Shown: positions 17,065-26,590, numbered from the stretch's first letter. The stretch is DNA of 64,000 bases from Ruminococcus_G sp050944435 (GCA_050944435.1 JBMNRB010000004.1:101018-165017), one strand, 5' to 3'. The notes: a model not told the origin generated them from the sequence alone. Numbers and translations: made by a program.

Positions 17065-18194
17065 GGCAAAACCTCATGATATACCTTTTCCATCACGGAA
17101 CGCACGCGGGACTTGTCAAAAGAGCGGACATAATCCCGGTTTCTTCTTCCCATCCTGTCACAGAGAACCCGGTCTTCCAAAAGTCTTTGAATTGCCCCGG
17201 CAAACTGGGAAGGGCTGCGGGAACCCACCAGAAGTCCTCCCTTTTCTTCCTCAATCAGATCCACGTTTCCCCGAATCCGTGAGCAAACCACAGGGAGTCC
17301 CTTGGCCATAGCCTCCATCAGAGCTGCAGATAATCCCTCTCTGTGAGACGGAAAGACAAACAGATCTGCCGCTTCATATATCGCCGGAACATCATTCCGA
17401 AAGCCCAGCAGTTCCGCCTTGCCTTCCAGACCGTATTCCCGGATTTTTTCTCTCAGTTCCCGCTCCAGCTGCCCTTTCCCGCAGATCAGATAGCGAATAT
17501 GATCACAGTTCATTTCCCGCAGCGCTCTCAGTACCGTCTCGTGATTTTTATTCGCATCCAGCTCTCCCACGGACAGCAGACAGAAGTCATCTGCTTTTAG
17601 CCCCAGCGAAGCCCGAAAGGCATCCCGGTCTTCCAACAGCCGCCGCCCCAATTCTTCCGTGTCAATTCCCACTCCGGGTATCCGGACAACTTTTCCCGCA
17701 TGAAAATGCCCGGCCCGTTCAAAATCCTCCCCATTGATGGTAATCTGCACGTCGGTGAACCAGGAGAGGAACCATTCCGCCGGATAATAGATCAGCCAAT
17801 TCACCAAAGGAGCTCCTTTAAAAAAATGAAAACCGTGGGCCGTGTAAAGAATTTTCAGCCCTTTTTTCCGATAAGATCTTCCCGCCAGCCTGGCCATAGC
17901 GCCGCCAATGGGCGTATGACAGTGAATCATGGCAAAGGATTCCCTGCGCAAAAGCTGCTTCAGCATCCGGTAGGCCCGGATATTCCCCTTTTGAAAAGGA
18001 GATCGAAAAAAAGGAATCTGGTGACAGATTACGCCGGAATCTTTCAGCTTTTCCCCCTTCTTGCCATAGGAGGAAAGGGAAAAATTGGCGGCATAATGAA
18101 CTTCATACCCCATTTCCTGAAGGCATCTCACATTGTCCATTTCAAATTGCGGTATAAAATCTCCCACATGGGTGACCATCAGTACTTTCTTCAT
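17061..18194 (-). CDS. GT4-family glycosyltransferase
   Basis: The 377-residue GT-B enzyme starts VLMVTHVGDFIPQFEMDN and carries CHTPIGGAMARL, the donor domain LLSVGELDANKNHETVL and the E-x7-E region FVFPSHREGLSAALMEAMAKG. This pattern is close to CapM/EpsD-type enzymes of capsule loci. Donor sugar unknown. It sits between two CDP-glycerol glycerophosphotransferases, suggesting a polymer or linkage unit with alternating sugar and glycerol phosphate. Confidence 0.9.
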   Translation of the reverse strand: MKKVLMVTHVGDFIPQFEMDNVRCLQEMGYEVHYAANFSLSSYGKKGEKLKDSGVICHQIPFFRSPFQKGNIRAYRMLKQLLRRESFAMIHCHTPIGGAMARLAGRSYRKKGLKILYTAHGFHFFKGAPLVNWLIYYPAEWFLSWFTDVQITINGEDFERAGHFHAGKVVRIPGVGIDTEELGRRLLEDRDAFRASLGLKADDFCLLSVGELDANKNHETVLRALREMNCDHIRYLICGKGQLERELREKIREYGLEGKAELLGFRNDVPAIYEAADLFVFPSHREGLSAALMEAMAKGLPVVCSRIRGNVDLIEEEKGGLLVGSRSPSQFAGAIQRLLEDRVLCDRMGRRNRDYVRSFDKSRVRSVMEKVYHEVLP

Positions 18195-18199
18195 CTTTC

Positions 18200-19450
18200 T
18201 TATTTCCTTTTATTCAGCATCCAGTCTGCCACTTGACGGCTGGTATGGGGGCCGTCCAGATAATTGTATGTTTCATGAAATTTCTGATACCGTTCATCGT
18301 ACGCTTCTTCCAACGAAAGCTTTTTCAGCGTTTCATACAACTCATCTTCTGTCCGGATGACCGGTCCCGGAAGTTCCTCCAGATCCAGATAAAAATCCCG
18401 GATATGATTCTGATACTCCTCCATATCATACATAAAAAACAAAATGGGCCGTTTTAAATTGGCAAAATCGAAGAAAACGCTGGAGTAATCCGTAATCAGC
18501 ACATCGCTGGCCAGATACAGTTCATTGATGTCATCCCAGGAAGTCACATCAAAGACAACTCCCTGAAACTTTCTCAGATCAATCTGTTCCGTCACAAAAT
18601 AATGGGTGCGGAACAGCATAACGTACTCTTCTCCCAGTTCCTTTACCAAACGCTCCAGGTCAAATCCCAGCGTAAAACCGCAGCCATTCTTTCTGTGCTG
18701 ATTATCCCGAAAAGTGGGTGCATAAAGAATTACCTTCTTTCCCAGCGGCAGGCCCAGTTCTTTCCGCGCTTTTTCTTTTTTTTCTTCTCTGTGCTCAAAC
18801 AGCGCGTCGTTCCTCGGGTACCCAAGCTCAATGACTTTTCTCTTTTTCTCTTCTTCGTTTAATCCGAAAGCAGAGGCGATCTTCTCTGAATAAAAGGAAG
18901 AGGGGGAAAGAAAATAAGTCACCCGCTTTCCTTCCTTTCTGTAATCCTCCTGCATTTCTTTCAGTGAAACCAGGTTATTGCCTTCCACCTCAATATCACA
19001 TCCCAGCCGTTTCAGCGGCGTGCCGTGCCAGGTCTGCAAAAAACACTGATCCTTTCCCGGGACCAGACAATGACGTGTCCGGGAATTTACCACCCAGTAT
19101 TTTGCCCGGGCAAAGGCTTTGTAATAGGCCCCGGTCCCCAATTTTACCACTGTGGTTCCGGGTTTTTTCTCCAGCCACCGATAGTCTTCCGGCTGGCGGA
19201 ACACCCAGATAAAACGATACCCTTCTTTCCCTTCCTTTTTCAGCATTTCCTCATAAATAGCTCTGGGACTGCAGGTATACTGCCGTCCCTGATAGACTTC
19301 AAAGACCAGAAGGTTTTCCTCAGTTTTGCTGCAGGCGCGCACGGCCATATACCGAAGCCGCCAGAAGGTCCGTACGCCTCTTTTAGCCAGACGCCGCACA
19401 GCAGCATTCTGGTTTACCATGCCCAGAAGCATGTTTTTTACCCTTTCCAT
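18200..19450 (-). CDS. CDP-glycerol glycerophosphotransferase family protein
   Basis: The 416-residue protein has QTWHGTPLKRLGCDIEVEGN, ILYAPTFRDNQHRKNG and LITDYSSVFFDFANLKRP. It is much closer in wording to the enzyme at 34.7 kb (same TFRDNQH and DYSSVFFD blocks) than to the one at 15.9 kb. It probably adds phosphoglycerol units. The C-terminal part includes FHETYNYLDGPHTSRQVADW, a helical cap seen in the 34.7 kb paralogue as well. Starts 3 bases after the 19.5 kb gene. Confidence 0.9.
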   Translation of the reverse strand: MERVKNMLLGMVNQNAAVRRLAKRGVRTFWRLRYMAVRACSKTEENLLVFEVYQGRQYTCSPRAIYEEMLKKEGKEGYRFIWVFRQPEDYRWLEKKPGTTVVKLGTGAYYKAFARAKYWVVNSRTRHCLVPGKDQCFLQTWHGTPLKRLGCDIEVEGNNLVSLKEMQEDYRKEGKRVTYFLSPSSFYSEKIASAFGLNEEEKKRKVIELGYPRNDALFEHREEKKEKARKELGLPLGKKVILYAPTFRDNQHRKNGCGFTLGFDLERLVKELGEEYVMLFRTHYFVTEQIDLRKFQGVVFDVTSWDDINELYLASDVLITDYSSVFFDFANLKRPILFFMYDMEEYQNHIRDFYLDLEELPGPVIRTEDELYETLKKLSLEEAYDERYQKFHETYNYLDGPHTSRQVADWMLNKRK

Positions 19451-19453
19451 ATC

Positions 19454-20242
19454 CTATCCCTCAATCCGATACACCCGGTACTCGTCCACATCGCCTACGG
19501 TCACATACCCGAAATCTGCAAACTCTGCTCTTCTTTCTTCATCCTGCCTGTCCCAGACAAAATAGTTGCATTTTTCATTTTTCAACAGCATGTTCAGCGT
19601 CTCCGGATCAGCCCCCTCTTCACTGCTCATCTGTGAAAACAGACCTGCCTGATTCTGGGTCAGATCTTCATATTTAAATGCATTTCTTCCGTAGGGCATC
19701 AAAAAAGAGGCTTCGTACTGACGTATGTAGCATAACAGATCGTTGGGCACCAGCACCTTCACCTGTTCTATGCCGTTTTCTTCTGCGTCCTCTGATATCA
19801 TATCGCAGACCGGCACCGTGGCCGCAGGAAGTTTATACAGATTTTCCCCTGGGGAATAATTTCCCTGAAAATACATACAGGTGCCTCCCAGAATCACCGC
19901 AGCCGCCAAAAAAGCGAACAGCGCGTTCTGCATCCACTTTTTCTTAAACATTCCCAGAAAAGAAACGCCGGCCCAGGCGATAATCAAAATCGCCGGAAGC
20001 ACCCACAGCATTCTCCAGTATACAGAACGGCCAATGAAATTCTTCATGATAATTCTGGCCGTTACAGGCCAAAAGTACAAAAGGGCAAACAGCAAGGTTA
20101 TGATCAGAAAAAAGCCGTTTACCTTCCGCTTCCTGCACGTAATCAGAAGAAATAAAAGAGCTGCTCCCAACAGATAGACGTACCAGCTGTCTGCTATATA
20201 TTGTTCAAACATTGCAACAATTGTATTCCACGTTTCCTGCAT
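19454..20242 (-). CDS. Membrane protein of unknown function
   Basis: The 262-residue protein has four hydrophobic helices in its first half (about residues 18-35, 43-62, 75-95 and 106-125) followed by a soluble C-terminal domain of about 130 residues on the far side. I do not recognise it. It begins 15 bases after the stop of another membrane protein, with its own AGGAGAGAG site. The two together resemble the length of a single longer membrane protein (see the next gene), so they may form one complex. Polymer-locus context only suggests a role in glycan assembly. Confidence 0.65.
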   Translation of the reverse strand: MQETWNTIVAMFEQYIADSWYVYLLGAALLFLLITCRKRKVNGFFLIITLLFALLYFWPVTARIIMKNFIGRSVYWRMLWVLPAILIIAWAGVSFLGMFKKKWMQNALFAFLAAAVILGGTCMYFQGNYSPGENLYKLPAATVPVCDMISEDAEENGIEQVKVLVPNDLLCYIRQYEASFLMPYGRNAFKYEDLTQNQAGLFSQMSSEEGADPETLNMLLKNEKCNYFVWDRQDEERRAEFADFGYVTVGDVDEYRVYRIEG

Positions 20243-20257
20243 GGCCTTCTCTCTCCT

Positions 20258-21298
20258 TTATCGAATCGTCAGATAAATGGCCGAATAAATAAGATTGGGG
20301 ATACAGCTTACGACACCGTAAAGCAGAATTCCCGGTTTTCGGTACCGCAGCGCACAGGCAATCCCCGCCAGCCCCATGGCAATGGCCCCCAGCATGATCC
20401 CCATGGAGGATACGTGACAGCATGCCAGCATCAGCAGCACCAGCATCACACAGTTGGCCGCCACTCCTTTTTTCTCCTGGGCTGTCCGCAGACAGTAATA
20501 ATAAACCGCCGGTATCAGCGCCGCCGCCAGGATCGCCTTCCCCTGCCAGATCCGTACCAGCAGAAACGTCCCCTGGGTGTATACGGAGTAACCGGAAAAA
20601 ATATGCAGAAGACATACCAAAATCAGAAAGAATCCCGCCAGCCGCCGTTCTTTTCCAAACAGCCGCCTTCCCAGAATACCGTATATCATATAGGTAAAAG
20701 GAATGAGGAACAGTGGAAAAACCGTATGTGCCAGAATTGTAGGATGCACCCCTGTGATTTTTCCGGAAGAGGCAATAAAAATGGGAAATGGCGACAAGAT
20801 ATAACGAGCCGGCAGTTCCTCGTACTCTTCTCCCGTATAGGGATCCACCGTATACATCTCATCCGTCTCCTGGGCCGCCACTGCCACTCCCACATAGAAA
20901 GCGTCGTCATCATCGATATGACGCCCAACGGTGATCACCATAGTCTGAATCACAATCAGCACCACCGCTGCCCAGATAGTCCAGGGACATCCTTTCAGGC
21001 GGTTAAACACCGCCTGAAACATTCTAATATAAAAAGTAATATTCAGCACCAGCGAGAGCAGGCACAGCCCCACGACAATTCCCGTATACAAATTGGAGAC
21101 AGCGATAAAACTTCCTCTGTTCATAACGTAGGGAACCGTCACCAACTGGCAGATAGCCAGCATGGCAATCAGCCCGGAACAGTAATTCAGCATCAGGGAA
21201 TCTCTGTCCCTCCCTGAAAATTTCGTATACAGCATTCCCAACATCACCGGCACAAGTCCAAACCATATGACCAGCATCGCAATCTGTGACAATCCCAT
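20258..21298 (-). CDS. Polytopic membrane protein, possibly DUF6077-like
   Basis: The 346-residue protein has about ten hydrophobic helices and a conspicuous acidic loop GRHIDDDDAFYVG followed by a luminal or outer stretch and a second helix cluster. That acidic motif recalls DUF6077 proteins of Firmicutes, a tentative match made from memory. The acidic residues after the first helix group are reminiscent of GT-C glycosyltransferases, which use lipid-linked sugars on the outer face. It is 3 bases after the propeller-repeat protein and 15 before the next membrane gene. Confidence 0.62.
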   Translation of the reverse strand: MGLSQIAMLVIWFGLVPVMLGMLYTKFSGRDRDSLMLNYCSGLIAMLAICQLVTVPYVMNRGSFIAVSNLYTGIVVGLCLLSLVLNITFYIRMFQAVFNRLKGCPWTIWAAVVLIVIQTMVITVGRHIDDDDAFYVGVAVAAQETDEMYTVDPYTGEEYEELPARYILSPFPIFIASSGKITGVHPTILAHTVFPLFLIPFTYMIYGILGRRLFGKERRLAGFFLILVCLLHIFSGYSVYTQGTFLLVRIWQGKAILAAALIPAVYYYCLRTAQEKKGVAANCVMLVLLMLACCHVSSMGIMLGAIAMGLAGIACALRYRKPGILLYGVVSCIPNLIYSAIYLTIR

Positions 21299-21300
21299 AA

Positions 21301-23037
21301 TTACTTATCTTCTCCCTGCATTTCTTTTACTTCATCCTTCGAGATATTTCTCTCTACCTTCATCTGTCTCATTTTTCTTTTACGCTTCATCACCAATACC
21401 AGATAACATGCCAGCAGACAAAACATACCGCCGGCAGCAAACCAGAACAGATTGCGGTATTTCCACTGATAAACCACCTGGATATCATGGTGCTCCGTCA
21501 CATTTTCAAAGGTGTAGCTTTCCTCTTCGGGCAGCTGCTCCAGTTTCACCCCGTCCACATAAATTTCCGTCAGTTCATAATCCTGATTTCCGGAAAAATC
21601 AACGGTATAATTTTCATCGCGATAAACGCGGCTTACAGAATCTGATACCTTTCCGTTTTTCACCTCGGCCGTTATCATAAAGGCCGGTATCTCTTTAAAG
21701 GACGCCTGAATCTCATGGGGGCCCTGAATATTTTTCAACGTTACCGAAGCGCCGTCCTCATCAGGACTGGCTTCCTCCCCGTCCACCAGCAGTCTATCCA
21801 GTTCATAATGCTCCTCCGGTTCAAAATGCACCGTCACATCTTTATCTCTCCGGATAAGCTGGGAGGCGTCGATTGTACCGTTGACCGCGGCTGTGGTTAT
21901 CTCAAACTGGGGGATTTCCGTACATTTCACATGAATTCTATGATCCTCCGTAATACTGCGAAAGGTATATTCTTCCCCATTTTCCTTTGGATCAACTTTC
22001 TCGCCGTCCACCACAACTTCTTTTACTTCATAATTTTCTATGGGCTCATATTTAATTTTACAGTCCGACCCCAGATCGGCTCCTTCCACCGAAGCGGTGA
22101 TATTTCCATTGTCGATGGAAGTCCACACATTATATGCCATAGGCAGTGTGGCTCCGTACAAAGCGATTCTTCTGGGATTTCGAATGGCACATCCCAGTAC
22201 GAAACTGCCCGGGGACAGTTCGGATATGGCTTCCGCCTCAACAACCTCGGAATCAGAAGAAAGGTTCAGCTGATATTCCCCCAGAAGCTTCTTTTCTCTT
22301 CTGGAATAAACCTGTATCGTTCCATTATATTTTGCATTCTGGTTATAGGGCACAGAAACAATATCATCCCCGCAGACGCAGAGATCCTGAAAAGTATTTG
22401 CTTCTCCCATCTCCACCATATTGTCGATTTCACTGGTGATATTAAAATCCAGATCGGTTTCCACAAAATCGTAACCGCCGGCGCCGCCCTTTTGAATCAG
22501 GTAATTGTCATTGTTGGCGCTGTAGTCGATGGCGTGAATATTCCAGTCGTCCGACACTTTAACTTTCTTCTTGAATTTCAGCGTATCGGCATCTACGATA
22601 AACACACAGCCTTTGTTTGCCGGATTCAGATTTTTTCCGCCGGCAATAATGATCTCTCTGGTGTTGGGATTATAGGCCATACCGTTTCCATGCTCATAAT
22701 CCATCTCTGTCACTTCCATAGCCACACTGTAGGGTGTTACGGCATTGCCCTCTGCATCGGAGCCGCCTTTGTAAAAGGCCACCAGTGTGTCCGGCAGTGC
22801 TTCGTCGTTGGAAGCGTTAATCAGACATACAATGTACGTATCCGTACTGCAGACCGCCTGCAGATTAGAAGTATCATTTCCTATTTCGTATTCCGTCAGC
22901 AGCGTCCATTCAGAGTTCCGGAAAGCATCCGAAGTTTTCAAATCTGCCAGACACTCCGTCGGAAGGCACAGAAAAAACGCCGCCGCAATACAGCACAGCC
23001 TCCTCATCCATAAGTGTATTCCATGAATGTTTTTCAT
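21301..23037 (-). CDS. Exported propeller-like protein with three bacterial-repeat domains and C-terminal anchor
   Basis: The 578-residue protein has a signal peptide (about 1-31), a beta-rich region of about 270 residues whose segments (GNGMAYNPNTREIIIAGG, NIHAIDYSANNDNYLI) look like propeller blades, and then three tandem modules of about 75 residues (roughly 300-370, 371-446 and 447-520) of the InlB-B/bacterial-repeat type with YELxxxxVDG cores. A membrane helix near residue 530 and a basic tail finish it. It is thus a surface-exposed, membrane-anchored protein. Function is unknown; binding of ligand or polymer is a guess. It is the first gene after the strong promoter at 23.13 kb. Confidence 0.75.
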   Translation of the reverse strand: MKNIHGIHLWMRRLCCIAAAFFLCLPTECLADLKTSDAFRNSEWTLLTEYEIGNDTSNLQAVCSTDTYIVCLINASNDEALPDTLVAFYKGGSDAEGNAVTPYSVAMEVTEMDYEHGNGMAYNPNTREIIIAGGKNLNPANKGCVFIVDADTLKFKKKVKVSDDWNIHAIDYSANNDNYLIQKGGAGGYDFVETDLDFNITSEIDNMVEMGEANTFQDLCVCGDDIVSVPYNQNAKYNGTIQVYSRREKKLLGEYQLNLSSDSEVVEAEAISELSPGSFVLGCAIRNPRRIALYGATLPMAYNVWTSIDNGNITASVEGADLGSDCKIKYEPIENYEVKEVVVDGEKVDPKENGEEYTFRSITEDHRIHVKCTEIPQFEITTAAVNGTIDASQLIRRDKDVTVHFEPEEHYELDRLLVDGEEASPDEDGASVTLKNIQGPHEIQASFKEIPAFMITAEVKNGKVSDSVSRVYRDENYTVDFSGNQDYELTEIYVDGVKLEQLPEEESYTFENVTEHHDIQVVYQWKYRNLFWFAAGGMFCLLACYLVLVMKRKRKMRQMKVERNISKDEVKEMQGEDK

Positions 23038-23129
23038 AACCCTTTTTAACCGGTTTCCCGGTTTTTTCGCACTCCTGTCAATATTAATAGATTCCCCTCA
23101 CCAATATATGCAGCGCACACATATTCGTT

Positions 23130-23158
23130 ATTATATCACAGGTAAAGCGCTTATGCAA
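23130..23158 (-). promoter_or_regulatory. Strong sigma-A-type promoter driving the polymer gene run
   Basis: Minus-strand TTGCAT (23158-23153), 17-base spacer and a perfect TATAAT (23135-23130) preceded by TGA, an extended -10. It lies between the BCCT gene stop (23180) and the gene starting at 23037, so it should start the run of genes down to about 15.9 kb or beyond. A small inverted repeat (AACCGG/CCGGTT, about 23047-23062) lies in the leader. Confidence 0.7.
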
Positions 23159-23179
23159 AAAATCCTTTTTACTTCTTTT

Positions 23180-24709
23180 TTACATTTCTTTTCGCAGCTC
23201 CTTGATAAATCCGGCCACCACCAGAATCATTATGATCCCCAGGGGAAAAGCTGCAATGATGGAAATGGTCTGCAGATTGGACAGCGTACTCTCGGAAAAT
23301 AAAAGTCCCACCGGAAGCAGCAGGAAAACAAAAGCCCAGAACGCCCGCAGTTTCTTCCTCGGTTCACTCCCCTTCAGATTTTCTTTCTCTGAATATCCCG
23401 CCACCACTAAAGTGATGGCGTCAAAGGTACTGGCATAAAAAGCCACCATCGCCACAATTAATATAAGCAAAGCGATCTCCGTAATGGGAAGCTGCTCAAA
23501 AATTTCAATGATTACCTTTGCCGGAGTCTCCCCCTGTTCCAGCATTCCTGCCAGATCTATCCGCCCTGAAGTCTGAAGATGGAGGCCGAATCCTCCAAAT
23601 ACGGTAAAGGAAGCATAGGTTCCCAAAAGGCCGCAGGAAATTCCGCCCAATATGGTCTGTCGGATCGTCCGGCCCTCTGAGATTCTGGCGATGAAAAATG
23701 GAGTGGCCACGAACCAGGCAATCCAGTAGGCCCAGTAGAAAATGGTCCAGTTCTGGGGAAATCCGTCACCGCCGGAACCCGACAGGCGCAGCGGATCCAT
23801 CCAGGTAGCCATATGAAAAAATTCATTTACCATCTGCCCCACTGCCGATATTCCCGTCTCTATGATATAGATTTTTGGACCGAAAAGAAAAAATACAGCC
23901 AGCAGCACCACAAAAACGGCCACGCAGGCGGTGGCAAGATGAGAGATGGCCTTCATCCCTTTCATCACTGCCAGAATAAAAACCGCTCCGATCACGAACA
24001 GAATCAAAATCGACGTCAGCTTTGACGTCTCCACGTGGAAAACTCTGCCCAAAGCTTCCGCCATCAGCGGCGTGGCCAGAGAAAAGGTGGTCGCCGTACC
24101 TGCCAGCAGCCCCACCACGGCACAAATATCAATCACTTTTCCCGCGGCTTTCCCGGCATGTTTTCCCAGCAAAGGACGGCAGGCTTCCGAGAGGGTCTGC
24201 CGTTTTCTGTTTTTGACAAACATCATATAGGCATAGGCACAGGCCGGCACAATATAAAAGCTCCAGGGAATCGGCCCCCAGTGAAACAGAGGATATGTAC
24301 TGGACCAGTCCTGCTTCTGCGCCAACGTCATGGACTCCATGGCGAAGGGCGTGGAATTATAATAATAGCACCATTCAATCAACGACCAGTAAAGAATATC
24401 CGCCGCCATAGTAGAGGTGAAAATCATCGCTCCCCACTGGAAATTTCCATACCTGGGCTTATCCATCTTCCCCAGCTGAATGGAACCGTACCGGGAAAAA
24501 GCAATGATAAAAGCGGTCAGAATCATCCCCAGACCTATTAAAATATAAAAAAATCCCATGTCATTGACGAATATCTGCCGCAGAAATGAAATTACATGGG
24601 AGGCTTTCTTTGGAAAACACATCAGAAGGCCAGATATCACTCCTATAATCGCCAGCGGCACAATGGTAATCACCCAGTCTGTTTTAGACTCTTTCATTCC
24701 TTTTCTCAT
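23180..24709 (-). CDS. BCCT-family transporter (choline/betaine/carnitine)
   Basis: The 509-residue protein has about 12 helices and the BCCT signature in its centre, WAYWIAWFVATPFFIARISE, preceded by the aromatic stretch used for quaternary-amine binding. Family members take up choline, glycine betaine or carnitine with Na+ or H+. Its start lies inside the 3' end of the winged-helix/nucleotidyltransferase/choline-kinase gene (26-base overlap), so the two are coupled, which makes choline the likely substrate: it would stand in for LicB. The ATG at 24709 has AGGAACATTT upstream and is preferred over the frame's first Met at 24745. Confidence 0.9.
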   Translation of the reverse strand: MRKGMKESKTDWVITIVPLAIIGVISGLLMCFPKKASHVISFLRQIFVNDMGFFYILIGLGMILTAFIIAFSRYGSIQLGKMDKPRYGNFQWGAMIFTSTMAADILYWSLIEWCYYYNSTPFAMESMTLAQKQDWSSTYPLFHWGPIPWSFYIVPACAYAYMMFVKNRKRQTLSEACRPLLGKHAGKAAGKVIDICAVVGLLAGTATTFSLATPLMAEALGRVFHVETSKLTSILILFVIGAVFILAVMKGMKAISHLATACVAVFVVLLAVFFLFGPKIYIIETGISAVGQMVNEFFHMATWMDPLRLSGSGGDGFPQNWTIFYWAYWIAWFVATPFFIARISEGRTIRQTILGGISCGLLGTYASFTVFGGFGLHLQTSGRIDLAGMLEQGETPAKVIIEIFEQLPITEIALLILIVAMVAFYASTFDAITLVVAGYSEKENLKGSEPRKKLRAFWAFVFLLLPVGLLFSESTLSNLQTISIIAAFPLGIIMILVVAGFIKELRKEM

Positions 24710-26552
24710 AAATGTTCCTGTACTCCTCTCCCAGTATCGCCGCACGTTTCAGCCGGTCCCGGCCGTAAGTGCCAAAATCATCTCCGTCATTTTCCTTCAG
24801 AATTGTCCAGGCACTCCAGAGAATATCCTGACAGATCTTATAGATCAGGATTTTCTCCGCCTCCTCTTTTTTTATCTCCCGCCGGAAATAGTACTGAAAA
24901 AACAGTTCTTCTTCCCTTCGGTCGAAATTACATTCCAGAAGATGAGAAGCCAGATCCCACATGGGATCATTGTACCCGGAATATTCCCAGTCGATGAGAT
25001 ACATCTTTCCCTCTCCTGACATCACAAAGTTCTCCGGCACCAGATCATTATGACAGGGGCGTCTGTCCGTCCCCATCTCATCCAGCCGGTCCATTAAACG
25101 GTAAAACAGCCGGTCCATCCGGTCAAATCCTTCATAATATGGAGTCTTTCTCCTTTCAATCATCTCTTTATACTTTTCATATTCTTCTTTTACCGAAAAT
25201 TTTCCCTCCATCTGGATCTTGGCATTATGGAGTCTTCGAAGAATTTCCGTCGTCTTTTGAATACTGTACTCCAGTCTGGCTGTTTTTCCGTTCAGCGTGA
25301 TTCCATCCTTGATGTACTTGGTCACTTTTATTCCCGTTTCCGGATCAAAATAGATATTTTCCGGATTCAGCCCCAGGCGGCAAGCCTCGTCACTGTTATG
25401 GCTCTCCCGTTTTCTGTCAATCATTTCCCCGGTGCAGACTCCCGGCACCCGGAGGATGAACCATTCTTTTTGACATTTCACAATAAAATTGGAATTGGTC
25501 ATTCCTCCTCCCACACGGACTTCTTTTATCTCTTTCCCATCTATTTTCAAACAGTCCGCCAGCACTTCCCTGGCTCTTTGCTCACTGGCTTTCTGCTCCC
25601 TTCTCATAATTCTGGGATACAGCCAATTTTTCACCATTTGATAATGATGTTCATTCTCAATTACCGTCCATGCAAGATCGTTGATCATCACCCCTTCAAT
25701 ACCGTATATGCGTCCGATTCCCTCCAGCACATATTCATAATTCAGCATGGGGTTTCTGTTCCCTTTATAATAATCCAGCATCTGAGCAAAAAGCCGCCCG
25801 GTAATTTTGCTGATTCCCACCGCCTCTCCATCGATGCGGTTCAGTTGACGGATATCCTTGGATATCCGAAATACGGTACGGTCTTCTCCCAACTCCACAT
25901 AAGCCTCGTCTCTGGATCCGCTGGGTACGGTAATCACCATGCCGTTGGCCGCTTCCGCTTCCAGCACCTCCTCCACCGCCGCTTCTTCAAAGATCTGATT
26001 ACTCTCCACCAGCAGAAAATCTCCCTTCACATAGGGTGCTGCCAGCGAAAGAGAAGCCATGGTTCCGGTCCATTTATAACGGGGATTGGATACCAGAATG
26101 ATATTTCTGTTTTCATAATATCTGCGATACTGTTCTTCTTTGGCTCCCACTATCATGATGATCCGGTCCATGCCATGTTTCTGAAGGATTTTCAGAATTC
26201 TATCCATCACCGTTGTTCCCGGCAGTTTAAGAAGGCCTTCCGGACAGGAAAAATTTTCATTATCACCGGCGGCCAGAACGACGGCCGTATGTATTTTCTC
26301 CCGATCCTTTTCCAGTACCAGCCTTTCCCGCTGATGACTTCGAAAAGCTGCATCCAGATACTTTCCCCCTTTATCACTGATATAATAGATATCCTTTTCC
26401 TTTTTCAGATATCCTTCCTTCTCCATGGCCTTCAGCATACTGTTGAGCGTCCCCAGGGACATTTCCGTTTCCCTGGCCAGAACCCTCTGGCCCCGATAAG
26501 AATTTCTGTTCAGCCATTTTAAAATTTTTATGTATCTGTCTTCCCGATTCAT
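24684..26552 (-). CDS. Winged-helix / LicC-like nucleotidyltransferase / LicA-like choline kinase fusion
   Basis: The 622-residue fusion has three parts. Residues 1-68 form a winged helix (RVLARETEMSLGTLNSMLKA, then a YISDKG wing). Residues about 88-320 form a nucleotidyltransferase fold, but its loop reads LAAGDNENFSCPEG where active LicC enzymes have LAAG-GSR-PK, so activity is doubtful. Residues about 325-615 form a choline/ethanolamine-kinase fold with HNDLVPEN and IDWEYSGYNDP catalytic motifs intact. It should phosphorylate choline taken up by the coupled BCCT transporter, and the winged helix may bind the palindrome in its own promoter. The ATG at 26552 has AAAGGAG just upstream. Confidence 0.85.
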   Translation of the reverse strand: MNREDRYIKILKWLNRNSYRGQRVLARETEMSLGTLNSMLKAMEKEGYLKKEKDIYYISDKGGKYLDAAFRSHQRERLVLEKDREKIHTAVVLAAGDNENFSCPEGLLKLPGTTVMDRILKILQKHGMDRIIMIVGAKEEQYRRYYENRNIILVSNPRYKWTGTMASLSLAAPYVKGDFLLVESNQIFEEAAVEEVLEAEAANGMVITVPSGSRDEAYVELGEDRTVFRISKDIRQLNRIDGEAVGISKITGRLFAQMLDYYKGNRNPMLNYEYVLEGIGRIYGIEGVMINDLAWTVIENEHHYQMVKNWLYPRIMRREQKASEQRAREVLADCLKIDGKEIKEVRVGGGMTNSNFIVKCQKEWFILRVPGVCTGEMIDRKRESHNSDEACRLGLNPENIYFDPETGIKVTKYIKDGITLNGKTARLEYSIQKTTEILRRLHNAKIQMEGKFSVKEEYEKYKEMIERRKTPYYEGFDRMDRLFYRLMDRLDEMGTDRRPCHNDLVPENFVMSGEGKMYLIDWEYSGYNDPMWDLASHLLECNFDRREEELFFQYYFRREIKKEEAEKILIYKICQDILWSAWTILKENDGDDFGTYGRDRLKRAAILGEEYRNIYEKRNERV

Positions 26553-26590
26553 CCCCAGCTCTCCTTTGTTCATTTTTTGAACACATTGTT

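Noticed and set aside
19454..21298. Two adjacent membrane-protein genes as one gene split by a frameshift
   Set aside because: The second has its own AGGAGAGAG site and ATG 15 bases after the first stop, so separate genes are the simpler reading, although they may act together.
21715..23013. Long open frame (432 codons) antisense to the propeller-repeat gene
   Set aside because: Mirror of codon use in the real gene; no ribosome binding site, His/Arg/Ile-rich composition and no family pattern.
23047..23062. AACCGG/CCGGTT hairpin as terminator of the BCCT gene
   Set aside because: The T-run lies on the wrong side for minus-strand transcription; it is more likely part of the leader of the next gene.
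25227..26522. Long open frame (431 codons) antisense to the choline-kinase fusion
   Set aside because: Shadow frame; the opposite strand has clear domains, promoter and ribosome binding site.
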